Both the position numbers and the translations under genes were made by a program. From Bacteroidales bacterium UBA3834 (GTDB lineage: Bacteria > Bacteroidota > Bacteroidia > Bacteroidales > P3), in NCBI GenBank assembly GCA_002392965.1, contig DGIA01000001.1, positions 1 to 64,000 on the forward strand: a DNA stretch of 64,000 nucleotides, given 5' to 3'. Each line of letters begins with the position of its first letter. Within the stretch, counting starts at the first letter, position 1. This document shows positions 1-7,243 of this stretch, piece after piece. The notes beneath the pieces were generated by a model that made no database searches, was not told the DNA's origin, and saw only the letters and a program-made list of their open reading frames with translations.

Positions 1-214
1 ACAACCTAAATCAGCAAATCACATGTACTTCCTTGATGGAACGCTGTAGTCACCATATAGGTAACATAGGGGCACACAAAAGGTGACGAAAAGGGGAGCA
101 GAATGGGAGCAAAACCAATAGAGAGGTGTGACGGGTGCAGGAGGTATTATTGCCGAGATATCTCCGTGCTATGGCACCGACTTGGTCGGCAAGTGGTACC
201 GGTGGTTATTATAG

Positions 215-1468
215 TCAAAGCTCAAGAGAGTCTGGATTGAGCAGAAAGTCGTATATGCTCATTGTGGTGATTCCCTGTTCATTTCTGTGTATAAGACCTT
301 CCTCGCCGGTGATTATGATTTTTTTGAAAGAATCACGTACATTTAACAATGAGGCTTGCTCTTGACGTCGCTTATCGTCGCTATCCATTCGAAATGCTGA
401 CTGAATATAATATCGTCGACTTCCTTGGTTGCACACAAAGTCTATTTCCAGCTGGCTTCTGTGCTGTTTGCCGTCATCTCCAATTTTCACAACGGGAACA
501 ACGCCTACGTCAACGTTGAAACCTCTAATCAGTAACTCATTGAAAATTATATTTTCCATCAGATGCGTTTTTTCGTCTTGACGGAAATTGATACGCGCAT
601 TGCGAAGCCCAGTATCTGTGAAATAGTACTTATAAGGTGTGTCAATATATCGCTTGCCTTTTACATCGTATCGCATGGCTTTTGTGACAAGAAATGAATC
701 GCACAGGTATTCCAGATACGATTTCAATGTATCTGCGGTGATACTTATGTTCTTCATGCTCTTGAATGTGTTTACCAGTTTGGCGGGATTGGTAAGGCTC
801 CCAACGGAAGAAGAGATGATGTTGAGCAAATCCTCAAGTTCATCCTCGTGGCGTATTTTGTACCGGTCTTTGATGTCCTTAATGTATGTTTCGGCAAAAA
901 GATTCTTTAGATAGGTTGATTTTTGCTCCTCCGATTTCAAGGAAAGAATGAACGGCAGTCCTCCGTAGGTCATATAGTCGTCAAGTCCTCGTTGCTGACT
1001 TCCGTTGTATGCACTCATATATTCGGAAAAAGAGAGTGGGTAAATCTTTACTTCATCACCTCGCCCCCGGAATTCTGTAATAACATCTTTAGAGAGGAAT
1101 TTTGCATTGGAACCCGTTACATAGACATCAGCGTTGGGTACACTCAGGTAGCTGTTCAAAACATCCTCGAATTCATCCACCAATTGCACTTCGTCAAGCA
1201 GGATATAATACATATTATCGTCATGTATTCGGCTATCAATGTAATCTAACAAAGAATCAGGGTTCCGCAATTTGATGTTACGTCGGCTTTCCAAATTTAC
1301 CATGATTATATGGTCATTGTCCACACCTTGTGACTTAAGGTAGTCATAGAAAAGGTTGAATACAAGGTAAGATTTGCCACAGCGTCGCACTCCAGTTATA
1401 ACTTTAATCATTCCGTTGTGCTGACGATCAATTAACTTTTTAAGATATATGCTTCTTTCTATCTTCAT
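215..1468 (-). CDS. AAA-family ATPase with C-terminal DUF4143 domain
   Basis: A 417-residue protein of the AAA_14/DUF4143 type common in Bacteroidota and archaea. Walker A is GVRRCGKS at residues 26-33 and Walker B is the hydrophobic run ending in D92-E93. The second half has the DUF4143 pattern with FTDTGLRNA and a DFVCN stretch near the C-terminus, which resembles the nuclease-like fold usually found there. The family is ATP-dependent but its role is not established; mobile-element and defence links have been suggested. It stands alone, with a minus-strand TATCTTTG promoter about 45 bases upstream. The full length and intact motifs suggest a working gene. Confidence 0.9.
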   Translation of the reverse strand: MKIERSIYLKKLIDRQHNGMIKVITGVRRCGKSYLVFNLFYDYLKSQGVDNDHIIMVNLESRRNIKLRNPDSLLDYIDSRIHDDNMYYILLDEVQLVDEFEDVLNSYLSVPNADVYVTGSNAKFLSKDVITEFRGRGDEVKIYPLSFSEYMSAYNGSQQRGLDDYMTYGGLPFILSLKSEEQKSTYLKNLFAETYIKDIKDRYKIRHEDELEDLLNIISSSVGSLTNPAKLVNTFKSMKNISITADTLKSYLEYLCDSFLVTKAMRYDVKGKRYIDTPYKYYFTDTGLRNARINFRQDEKTHLMENIIFNELLIRGFNVDVGVVPVVKIGDDGKQHRSQLEIDFVCNQGSRRYYIQSAFRMDSDDKRRQEQASLLNVRDSFKKIIITGEEGLIHRNEQGITTMSIYDFLLNPDSLEL

Positions 1469-1509
1469 CTTATTCGATTTTTATGTCATTTATGACGCGA
1501 ATTTCGACT

Positions 1510-1517
1510 GCAAAGAT
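1510..1517 (-). promoter_or_regulatory. Bacteroidetes -7 promoter element
   Basis: The minus strand reads TATCTTTG, matching TAnnTTTG. It lies about 45 bases before the start of the ATPase gene. No convincing -33 TTTG was judged. Confidence 0.6.
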
Positions 1518-1700
1518 ACACATTTTTTTGTCAATAGAGATAAAAAATGACACGTGGTTTGACAAAATGTAAAGAGACCGCCGAAGGATCGCCGAAAGAT
1601 CATGGATTGATTGTGCTGAAAATGAATTGTTTGTGTGTTAGTGTTGGTGCAGGTGTCATCTGGTTGATTTCCAGTGTAATTGCTTTGCTTGCAAAGAAGG

Positions 1701-1733
1701 CACGAAGAACCCACGAAGAAGTCACGAAGAAAG
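1701..1733. repeat. 11-bp tandem repeat, CACGAAGAA units
   Basis: CACGAAGAA starts at 1701, 1712 and 1723, so the period is exactly 11. A degenerate fourth unit (GCAAAGAAGG) precedes it. It is one of several intergenic 11-bp arrays in this window. Confidence 0.8.
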
Positions 1734-1823
1734 CAGGTTTTATAAAATTCTAACAATTTGCGTGATATTTATCAAGCACCATGTGAAAAAAATGCACAAG
1801 TTATTATATTAGGCAGTATGGTT

Positions 1824-1965
1824 GTTGTTGCAAAAAATGCAACAACTGCTAAATTGTTCACATGAAGAGGATTGATGTTGTTGCAAAATATACGACAACC
1901 ACTATAAGGTCATATGTGCAAAATTTGCACATACCACTACGAATAACGTGCAAAAAACGCACATT
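1824..1965. repeat. Cluster of four short dyads with TTGCA/TGCAA arms
   Basis: Dyad 1 is GTTGTTGCA / TGCAACAAC (1824-1832, 1838-1846). Dyad 2 is GTTGTTG / CGACAAC (1877-1883, 1893-1899, one mismatch). Dyad 3 is TATGTGCAAA / TTTGCACATA (1913-1922, 1924-1933). Dyad 4 is AACGTGC / GCACATT (1945-1951, 1959-1965, one mismatch). The arms share a GTGCAAA or TTGCA core. This fits operator sites for a dimeric regulator or a set of small hairpins; the function is unknown. Confidence 0.7.
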
Positions 1966-2027
1966 GTTATAATTCCATAGCAATATGAAGCTGTTTGGAA
2001 ATCCCGAACAACTGCCGAAGATGGTAA

Positions 2028-2048
2028 CTTGTAAGGAATTCTTACAAG
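2028..2048. repeat. Perfect 8-bp inverted repeat
   Basis: CTTGTAAG (2028-2035) and CTTACAAG (2041-2048) flank a 5-base spacer. It lies just upstream of the duplicated leader of the exonuclease gene and could be an operator. Confidence 0.6.
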
Positions 2049-2062
2049 CTGAAATATGTACC

Positions 2063-2152
2063 GTCTTTGCATCAAGAAAACCGTCAGAGGTTAGGCAATT
2101 CCATTTTATTTTGTATTTTTGCATCGAGAAAACCGACAGGTGTTAGGCGACA
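2063..2152 (+). repeat. Directly duplicated leader with promoter
   Basis: Two similar stretches of about 38 bases, offset by 52, each begin with TTTGCATC, continue with AGAAAACCG and end in GTTAGGC (2066-2095 and 2118-2148). The second copy carries the clear -7 element TATTTTTG (2114-2121) about 45 bases before the exonuclease start. The first copy has only a weak -7 match. This looks like a tandem promoter duplication. Confidence 0.55.
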
Positions 2153-2165
2153 GATGTTATAGACA

Positions 2166-2657
2166 ATGAATGACTTTGCGGCGATAGACTTTGAGACGGC
2201 CAACGGGGAGCGCTCCAGCGTGTGCAGCGTGGGGGTGGTCGTGGTGCGCGGGGGCGAGGTGGTGGATACGTTCTACAGCCTCATACAGCCAGAGCCGAAC
2301 TACTACGCCTGGTTCTGTCAGCGGGTGCACGGCCTCTGCCACGAGGACACCGACGGCGCCGAGGTGTTCCCGACGGTGTGGCACAAGATAGAACCGCTCA
2401 TCGAGGGGCTGCCCTTGGTGGCCCACAACGCCATGTTCGACGAGGGCTGCCTGCGGGCGGTGATGCAGGTCTATCGGATGGAGTGGCCGGGATACAAATT
2501 CTATGATACTTTGCGGGCTTCGCGCCGCAAGCTCAAGGGGCTGCCCAACCACCAGTTGCACACCGTCAGCGAGGCCTGCGGCTACTGCCTGGAGAACCAC
2601 CACCACGCCCTGGCCGACGCCGAGGCCTGCGCGGCGATAGCGCTGAAGATTCTGTAG
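2166..2657 (+). CDS. DEDDh 3'-5' exonuclease (DnaQ/epsilon-like)
   Basis: A 163-residue single-domain exonuclease. The ExoI motif is DFET with D8 and E10, the ExoII aspartate is D92 in NAMFDEG, and the ExoIII motif is HHALADA with H146 and D151, so all four DEDD residues and the catalytic His are present. It lacks the extra domains of polymerase III epsilon or RNase T and is most like free-standing epsilon-like exonucleases acting in DNA or RNA 3'-end trimming. The composition is GC-rich compared with the intergenic DNA before it. The start follows a TATTTTTG promoter. Confidence 0.9.
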   Translation: MNDFAAIDFETANGERSSVCSVGVVVVRGGEVVDTFYSLIQPEPNYYAWFCQRVHGLCHEDTDGAEVFPTVWHKIEPLIEGLPLVAHNAMFDEGCLRAVMQVYRMEWPGYKFYDTLRASRRKLKGLPNHQLHTVSEACGYCLENHHHALADAEACAAIALKIL

Positions 2658-2700
2658 ATATTTATTCGCCTGCTCGCACTGCGTGCATCGCGAGATCTTG

Positions 2701-2857
2701 TAAATCTGGTAGATTATTCTGCCTTCGGAGGGAATACTACAATGGGCTGCTTCAAAACGCCTTGCCCTGCGGGCAGAAATCCATAAATCTTATAAATTAT
2801 ATGCTGACGCAACAACCTGCGTGGCAACACCGAAGGCTGAATAATCTACCAGATTTA
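2701..2857. repeat. Intergenic 28-bp inverted repeat with ~100-base loop
   Basis: The arms 2701-2728 and 2830-2857 are reverse complements with one mismatch; the core is AATCTACCAGATTTA. Weaker complementarity continues outwards (CGCCTGCTCGC near 2668 against GCGAACAGGAG near 2874). It sits between two convergent genes, so it may act as a terminator for both, but the long loop and extended imperfect arms look more like a small palindromic mobile unit. Confidence 0.75.
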
Positions 2858-2914
2858 TAGATTTCGTGAGCGTAGCGAACAGGAGAATTCTGGATTTATA
2901 GAAGTTATCTTTGT

Positions 2915-3364
2915 TTATTTGCTGTACTTGCTGCCTTTGAAGCCTTCGCGCACGGTGCCGTCGTTGAGGTTGGCATGCAGCACGATGGGCGGCGTGGGGC
3001 GCAGGTCGTAGTATTCCAGCTGTTCGACGGGCAAACGGAAGTAAACCATCTGGCGGTAGTCGTCGTAGAGGCGACGCAGGACCTCGTTGTGGTCGTAGAT
3101 CCATCGTTGTGTGTCGTCGTCGTCGTCGAATGCCACCGTGCCGCCGCAGCGCACACTCACCTTGTCGGCCAGCACGATAAACTCCGCGTTGGGGTTCGTC
3201 TGCAGCTGGCTGTAGACTGCTTTCTTGGCCGATGTGGCGAAGTAGAGCGTCGTGCCCTCGACCTTCATGGCCTGGAAGGCACGCGTCTGTGGGCGGTCGC
3301 CGCTGACGGTGGCCAGCACGCCCTCGTTGTGTTGGCGCAGGAATTGGAATGCTTGTTCTATCAT
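2915..3364 (-). CDS. Pyridoxamine 5'-phosphate oxidase-like flavin-binding protein
   Basis: A 149-residue split-barrel protein. The N-terminus MIEQAFQFLRQHNEGVLATV and the following GDRPQTRAFQAMKVEGTTLYFATSA pattern are typical of small PNPOx-like proteins that bind FMN, F420 or heme-like cofactors. The start ATG overlaps the sirtuin stop by four bases (ATGA), so translation is coupled and it belongs to the SirTM operon. Small PNPOx-like proteins often handle flavin-dependent reduction, which would fit an oxidative-stress response; substrate unknown. A longer frame upstream is only a shadow of the sirtuin gene. Confidence 0.85.
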   Translation of the reverse strand: MIEQAFQFLRQHNEGVLATVSGDRPQTRAFQAMKVEGTTLYFATSAKKAVYSQLQTNPNAEFIVLADKVSVRCGGTVAFDDDDDTQRWIYDHNEVLRRLYDDYRQMVYFRLPVEQLEYYDLRPTPPIVLHANLNDGTVREGFKGSKYSK

Positions 3365-4221
3365 AGTTCGTTGAGTATTGCGGATATATCTTCGGTGAAG
3401 GCCATGAAGTGCCCCTCGATGCCTTCGAGCGAGGCGTCGGGGTAGTCGCGGTTGAAGCGCACGAGGGCCGTCTGCGGGAAGTTGAGCGCCATGTGCTCGA
3501 AGGGCACACGGATGATGCCCGGCGTGTTGAAGCCCACCCCGAACTCCAGCAACAGCAGGCTCCCCTGGCTGTGCTGGCGCACGAAGTCGTGGTAGCGCTC
3601 GGCCTGGCGGTGCCAGCGGTCGTCCTCGACGAAGGTGTCGTCGCAACGCAGGTTGGGCACCAACGCCTCGCCGGTGCGCGGATGACGCGGCACGAGGCTG
3701 GTGGGTATGCGGCAGTCCTCGGTGGCGGCCATCGCGCGGAAGACCCAGTCTTTGCAGTAGACAAGCTCCTTGTCCTCGCCGCTGCGGCTCTGCAGGTAGG
3801 CGTAGTCGCCCTGCGTGGCGAAGATGCGGTCGCGCGCAAAACCCGCGAGTTCGAACTGGGCGTCGACGTTGGTGGTCAGCACAAAAGTGGTCTGCGGGGA
3901 GTGGCGCTCGGAGAGCTTTTCCAGCAACAGCCGGTAGAGTTCCGTGCCGCCGGTGCGGAACCGAGAGAACCAGATGTGGCGTGCCCAGTAGGCCCAGCGC
4001 TCCTCCTCGGTGGCGAAGGGGTAGAAGCCCGAGGTGTAGAGGTCGGTGAAGCCGTAGCGTTCAATCCACGGCGCAAACTCGCGCCGGAAGTCCTCGCCGG
4101 CATAGTCCAGTCCTGCAGCGGTACTCAGTCCCGCCCCGGCACCGATGATGATGGCGTCGGCCTGCGCCAACAGCTTGCGCAGGGCGTCAACGCGCTGCGA
4201 GAAGTTCTCGGTAGATGTCAT
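3361..4221 (-). CDS. Class M sirtuin (SirTM), probable protein mono-ADP-ribosyltransferase
   Basis: A 286-residue Sir2 protein. The NAD-binding motif is GAGAGLSTAAG (27-37). The usual TQNID with its catalytic His downstream is replaced by TTNVD (N118) and ATQGDY (Q137). As I recall, Asn118 and Gln137 are the key residues of the Streptococcus pyogenes SirTM, and here they have the same numbering. SirTM enzymes ADP-ribosylate a lipoylated GcvH-like carrier instead of deacylating lysines. The gene overlaps the macrodomain gene by 35 bases, the standard genetic partner. No GcvH-like or lipoate ligase gene is adjacent, so the target is unknown. Confidence 0.87.
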   Translation of the reverse strand: MTSTENFSQRVDALRKLLAQADAIIIGAGAGLSTAAGLDYAGEDFRREFAPWIERYGFTDLYTSGFYPFATEEERWAYWARHIWFSRFRTGGTELYRLLLEKLSERHSPQTTFVLTTNVDAQFELAGFARDRIFATQGDYAYLQSRSGEDKELVYCKDWVFRAMAATEDCRIPTSLVPRHPRTGEALVPNLRCDDTFVEDDRWHRQAERYHDFVRQHSQGSLLLLEFGVGFNTPGIIRVPFEHMALNFPQTALVRFNRDYPDASLEGIEGHFMAFTEDISAILNEL

Positions 4222-5050
4222 AGTCGATGTCTTTGAAAACGTTGAAGACCACAGTGAGTGCGTTATTGTGTGAGTGCGTTAATGCGTAAGAGGTGGTGTA
4301 TTCCTTAACCGTCGCGATGGCGATTTCGGCGGCGCGGCGGTTGGGAAAGTGGAACTCGCCCGTTGAGATGCAGCAGAAGGCGATACTGCGGCAGCCGTTG
4401 GCCTCGGCAAGGCCGAGACAGTTGCGGTAGCAGTCGGCCAGCTGTTCTTCCTGCTTGCGGGTGGGTATGCCATCGGGAATGATGGGCCCCACGGTGTGGA
4501 GAACATGGCGGCACGGCAGGTTGTAGGCCTCGGTGATAATGGCCTCGCCAGTGGCTATCTCGCCGCCACGCAGTACGTTGTCGCACTCCTGCCTCAGTTG
4601 CAGCCCTGCCGCCGAGTGGATAGCGTTGTCGATGCAGGCATGCAGAGGATGCCAGCACCCCAGCCCCTGGCTGTTGGCGGCGTTGACGATGGCATCCACC
4701 TTCAGTCGCGTGATATCCCCCTGCCAGAGCGACAATTTACTCTCACATTCAAGCATTGTCGCATTATCGCAATCAATAATGCCCTTTTCCTGCAGCTGTG
4801 CCTGCAACTCGGCGTCCTGCGCATGGAGAAACGCCTCGCTCAACGGCTGCGGTTCCCAAATGTTACCTTCGGTGACGTTACTGCATCTCGGCAGAGCAAA
4901 CGAGTTTGCTCTGCTCTCGACTTCCGTAACGTTCATCAGCGCCCGCAGCAGGCGTTGCTTCTCAGGCAGTGAGGCCGGAATGTCGGCCTGTGTGCGGTTC
5001 TGCTCCAGCAGGTAGCGGATGCAGTAGTCGATGTTTTCAATCCTGTCCAT
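4187..5050 (-). CDS. Macrodomain protein-ADP-ribose hydrolase, SirTM-linked zinc type
   Basis: A 287-residue protein: about 110 residues of N-terminal extension, then a macrodomain with VNAANSQGLG at roughly 122-131 and C-W-H-P-L-H-A-C-I-D-N (132-142), the Cys/His pattern of zinc-dependent macrodomains found beside SirTM genes. It is expected to remove the ADP-ribose placed by the neighbouring sirtuin, making the modification reversible. The start overlaps the HxlR gene by 14 bases. The substrate-binding loop GCRSIAFCCISTGEF is intact. Confidence 0.9.
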   Translation of the reverse strand: MDRIENIDYCIRYLLEQNRTQADIPASLPEKQRLLRALMNVTEVESRANSFALPRCSNVTEGNIWEPQPLSEAFLHAQDAELQAQLQEKGIIDCDNATMLECESKLSLWQGDITRLKVDAIVNAANSQGLGCWHPLHACIDNAIHSAAGLQLRQECDNVLRGGEIATGEAIITEAYNLPCRHVLHTVGPIIPDGIPTRKQEEQLADCYRNCLGLAEANGCRSIAFCCISTGEFHFPNRRAAEIAIATVKEYTTSYALTHSHNNALTVVFNVFKDIDYDIYRELLAAR

Positions 5051-5411
5051 AGTATCTTTCGCGGTCGGTCACAATGTCGTGCAGGTTGTTGTAGGCCCAG
5101 TCCATGAGCTGCTGCATGACGGGCATGAAGCTGCGGCCGCGGTCGGTGAGGGCGTACTCCACGCGCGGCGGCACCTCGGGATAGACCTTGCGGCTGACGA
5201 GGCCGTCGGCCTCCAACCCCCGCAGGGTGCTGGTGAGCACCTTCTGCGAGCAGTCGGGGTTCTTCTCCGCCAGGTCGCGGAAACGCATAGGAGTGTCACC
5301 GCCGCTGAGGGTGTAGATTACGGCCAGCGCCCATTTGCTGCTGAGGCGTACCAACACGTTGCGGATGGGACACTCCGGAAAGACGGGGTCTTGTATGAAA
5401 TCTTTGGACAT
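5037..5411 (-). CDS. HxlR-family winged-helix transcriptional regulator
   Basis: A 124-residue regulator. The start at 5411 is chosen because MSKDFIQDPVFPECPIRNVL is the family N-terminus; an upstream in-frame start would add about 24 unrelated residues and overlap the promoter. The helix-turn-helix RFRDLAEKNPDCSQKVLTST and wing PPRVEYALTDRG are clear. Cys14 sits where redox- or electrophile-sensing HxlR/YodB proteins carry their sensor Cys. It is the first gene of the SirTM operon and so probably regulates it in response to oxidative or electrophile stress. Confidence 0.88.
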   Translation of the reverse strand: MSKDFIQDPVFPECPIRNVLVRLSSKWALAVIYTLSGGDTPMRFRDLAEKNPDCSQKVLTSTLRGLEADGLVSRKVYPEVPPRVEYALTDRGRSFMPVMQQLMDWAYNNLHDIVTDRERYYGQD

Positions 5412-5447
5412 CAGTTGTTGATAGGTTGATAAGTTGATATGACGATG

Positions 5448-5455
5448 CAAAGATA
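5448..5455 (-). promoter_or_regulatory. -7 promoter element of the HxlR/SirTM operon
   Basis: The minus strand reads TATCTTTG about 40 bases before the HxlR start. This is the only clear promoter for the four-gene operon. Confidence 0.65.
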
Positions 5456-5531
5456 CGTTTTTTTTTTGCAAACAGGCAGGCATCTTGCGAAACCTGCCTG
5501 TAGTGCAACTATTTGGGTGAAGAAAGTTTCT

Positions 5532-6413
5532 TTATTTATAGAGTGCTTCAGCCAGCGGGGCGATGTCGCCGGGCATGTCGGGATAGGCGGCCTTGAGGGC
5601 TTCGGCAAAAGCGTTGGCGTCCTTCTTCTCGGCACGGAGTTTCTTCAGGCATTCCAAGTAGGCAATACGGGCTTCGACAGCAGGCTTCTCGACCAGACCG
5701 CCGTGACCGCCGATGAAGTATTTGGAACCCGTGGCCAACTCAGCCTTGGTGGCTGCCAACTCGGCGTCGATGGCCTCTTTGCTGCCCAGCTGCAGGGGGC
5801 TCATGTGCATCTGATAGGGAGCCCAGTGGGTGTAGCACACCTGGTTGCCGATGAGGATCATAGAACCGGGGAAGTCGCTCGCGGCACCGCGATCGAAGCG
5901 GAAGTCGACACCGGCATACTGCTGAGTGCTGCCGAAGGGCACTTCGGTGGCCTGCTGTGTGGGCAGGTCGACCATCGTCTCGCCAAACTGCTCGGCAAAG
6001 CCTTTCATCATGCCGCCATAGATGGGGCCTTCGATAAACTTAGGCATACCCTCGGGCATCACGATGGGCAGTTGGTCGCTGCCGCCCAGATGGTAGTCGG
6101 TGATGTCGGTCACCACGGGCTTGCCAAGAGCCTTGATGTATTCGGCAAACTCAGCGGCATTCACCTTGAAGAGGGGATACTCCATCACCACGAGGCCGTC
6201 CTGGCCTTCGATGATGTAACTGGCGTCGAACATCACGTCGTTCGAGTTGTAGACGTGCAGCTTGAATCCGTCAAGCTGGTAGGCTTGGAACTGGCCAACG
6301 GTTTCTTTCTGTGCATTCATTGTCGTGTCGTTATGGTTGCTGTTCTCGTTGTTGCTTTTGCAGCCTACGGCAAGGATGGCGGCTACAGCCATCAGGATGA
6401 TTGATTTTTTCAT
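5532..6413 (-). CDS. Lipoprotein related to MBL-fold hydrolases, probably degenerate
   Basis: A 293-residue exported protein. The signal ends in the lipobox AVGC at about residue 18. The body resembles metallo-beta-lactamase-fold proteins: the position of HxHxDH is held by DYHLGGSD and there is a late GGHGG, so several metal ligands seem lost. The C-terminal half is Ala-rich and helical. It may bind rather than hydrolyse a ligand. It precedes no partner in the same frame; the upstream cupin gene (22 bases away) is probably cotranscribed. Confidence 0.75.
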   Translation of the reverse strand: MKKSIILMAVAAILAVGCKSNNENSNHNDTTMNAQKETVGQFQAYQLDGFKLHVYNSNDVMFDASYIIEGQDGLVVMEYPLFKVNAAEFAEYIKALGKPVVTDITDYHLGGSDQLPIVMPEGMPKFIEGPIYGGMMKGFAEQFGETMVDLPTQQATEVPFGSTQQYAGVDFRFDRGAASDFPGSMILIGNQVCYTHWAPYQMHMSPLQLGSKEAIDAELAATKAELATGSKYFIGGHGGLVEKPAVEARIAYLECLKKLRAEKKDANAFAEALKAAYPDMPGDIAPLAEALYK

Positions 6414-6435
6414 TTTTATTTAAATATTATATTGT

Positions 6436-6888
6436 TTACCAATTCAGCGGGTCGGCGAGGATGTTGCCGTCAGTCATGGGGCTGTCGGCCTCGGTGAAGT
6501 TGTTGGCACGGTACTGGATGCAGAGCATCGTCAGGTTCTCACTTCCGGTGTTCTTCAGGGCGCGGCGGCCGTCGGGGCTGACGCGGACAATGGTGCCCTC
6601 GCTGACGGGGAACTGCTCGCCGTCCACCTGGTAGGTACCTTCGCCGCGGAGGATGATGTAGAGCTCCTCATGCGTCTTGTGGGTGTGGAGGAAGCCGCTG
6701 TCCTGACCGGGGACGAGGGTCTGGAACGACAGCTCGCTGCCCGTGGTGCCCACGGCCTGGCCTACGAACACCTTGCCCCGGATGACATTGGGACCCATCG
6801 GCAGCTCGTGCTCGATGATCTGGTTGATGTTTCCGACGCTGACGGCCTTGTAGTTGCGGCCACTCTTGATTGTTTCGATTGTTCTCAT
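6436..6888 (-). CDS. Cupin-domain protein
   Basis: A 150-residue single-domain cupin. Cupin motif 1 is HTHKTHEELYIILRGEG (about 67-84), with the two His and the Glu that bind metal, and motif 2 is in GTIVRVSPDGRRALKN, where the usual His is not obvious. The role is unknown; such proteins are often small-molecule sensors, isomerases or dioxygenase-like enzymes. It is the first gene of a probable two-gene unit with the MBL-like lipoprotein and is preceded by a TACTTTTG promoter. Confidence 0.88.
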   Translation of the reverse strand: MRTIETIKSGRNYKAVSVGNINQIIEHELPMGPNVIRGKVFVGQAVGTTGSELSFQTLVPGQDSGFLHTHKTHEELYIILRGEGTYQVDGEQFPVSEGTIVRVSPDGRRALKNTGSENLTMLCIQYRANNFTEADSPMTDGNILADPLNW

Positions 6889-6957
6889 TTTTGTAGGTTT
6901 ATATGTTTATATGTTGTTTGTTACATACGGTTGACATTGTCTTTTCTATTTCGGCTG

Positions 6958-6965
6958 CAAAAGTA
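6958..6965 (-). promoter_or_regulatory. -7 promoter element upstream of the cupin gene
   Basis: The minus strand reads TACTTTTG about 70 bases before the cupin start. Confidence 0.6.
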
Positions 6966-7243
6966 CAACCATTCCTCCGTTCCGGCAAGAAGGCACCCCG
7001 GCGGAAGTCAGTTACCATCAGGTAACCTTTGCGCCAAAATCGCTGTTTGTCCTTGGGACATTAACACTTTTTTAACGTTTCTTAGGTGATTGTGGGGTGT
7101 TGCAAAGCGGTGCTCGGCATGTCCTTGCGCGACTTTTTTAGCCCGTGTCTGGCAGTTGCTGCGGTCTCCTTGTGGACGCCGTAGTTAATAATACAGTAGC
7201 AGGCGCAATGACTCCTGTGACGGCCGCATAGAACATGCTTCCG
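6966..7243. other. Intergenic region with one possible small hydrophobic frame
   Basis: No recognisable gene. On the minus strand 7138-7236 encodes 32 residues beginning MFYAAVTGVIAPATVLL, a possible single membrane helix 8 bases after the Dus stop codon. It has no obvious promoter or leader, so it may be chance or a remnant. Confidence 0.35.

Larger units (their letters stand above)
1518..2113. other. Gene-free, AT-rich, dyad-rich intergenic region
   Basis: Roughly 600 bases without a credible reading frame. The short frames here lack family features. It holds a three-unit 11-bp repeat, four consecutive TTGCA-centred dyads, one perfect 8-bp hairpin and the first half of a duplicated leader sequence, each listed separately. 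The density of dyads suggests a regulatory region or a decayed mobile element. Confidence 0.6.

Noticed and set aside
2790..4236. Long Arg/Ala/Thr-rich frames on both strands
   Set aside because: Shadows of the PNPOx-like and sirtuin genes in GC-rich DNA.
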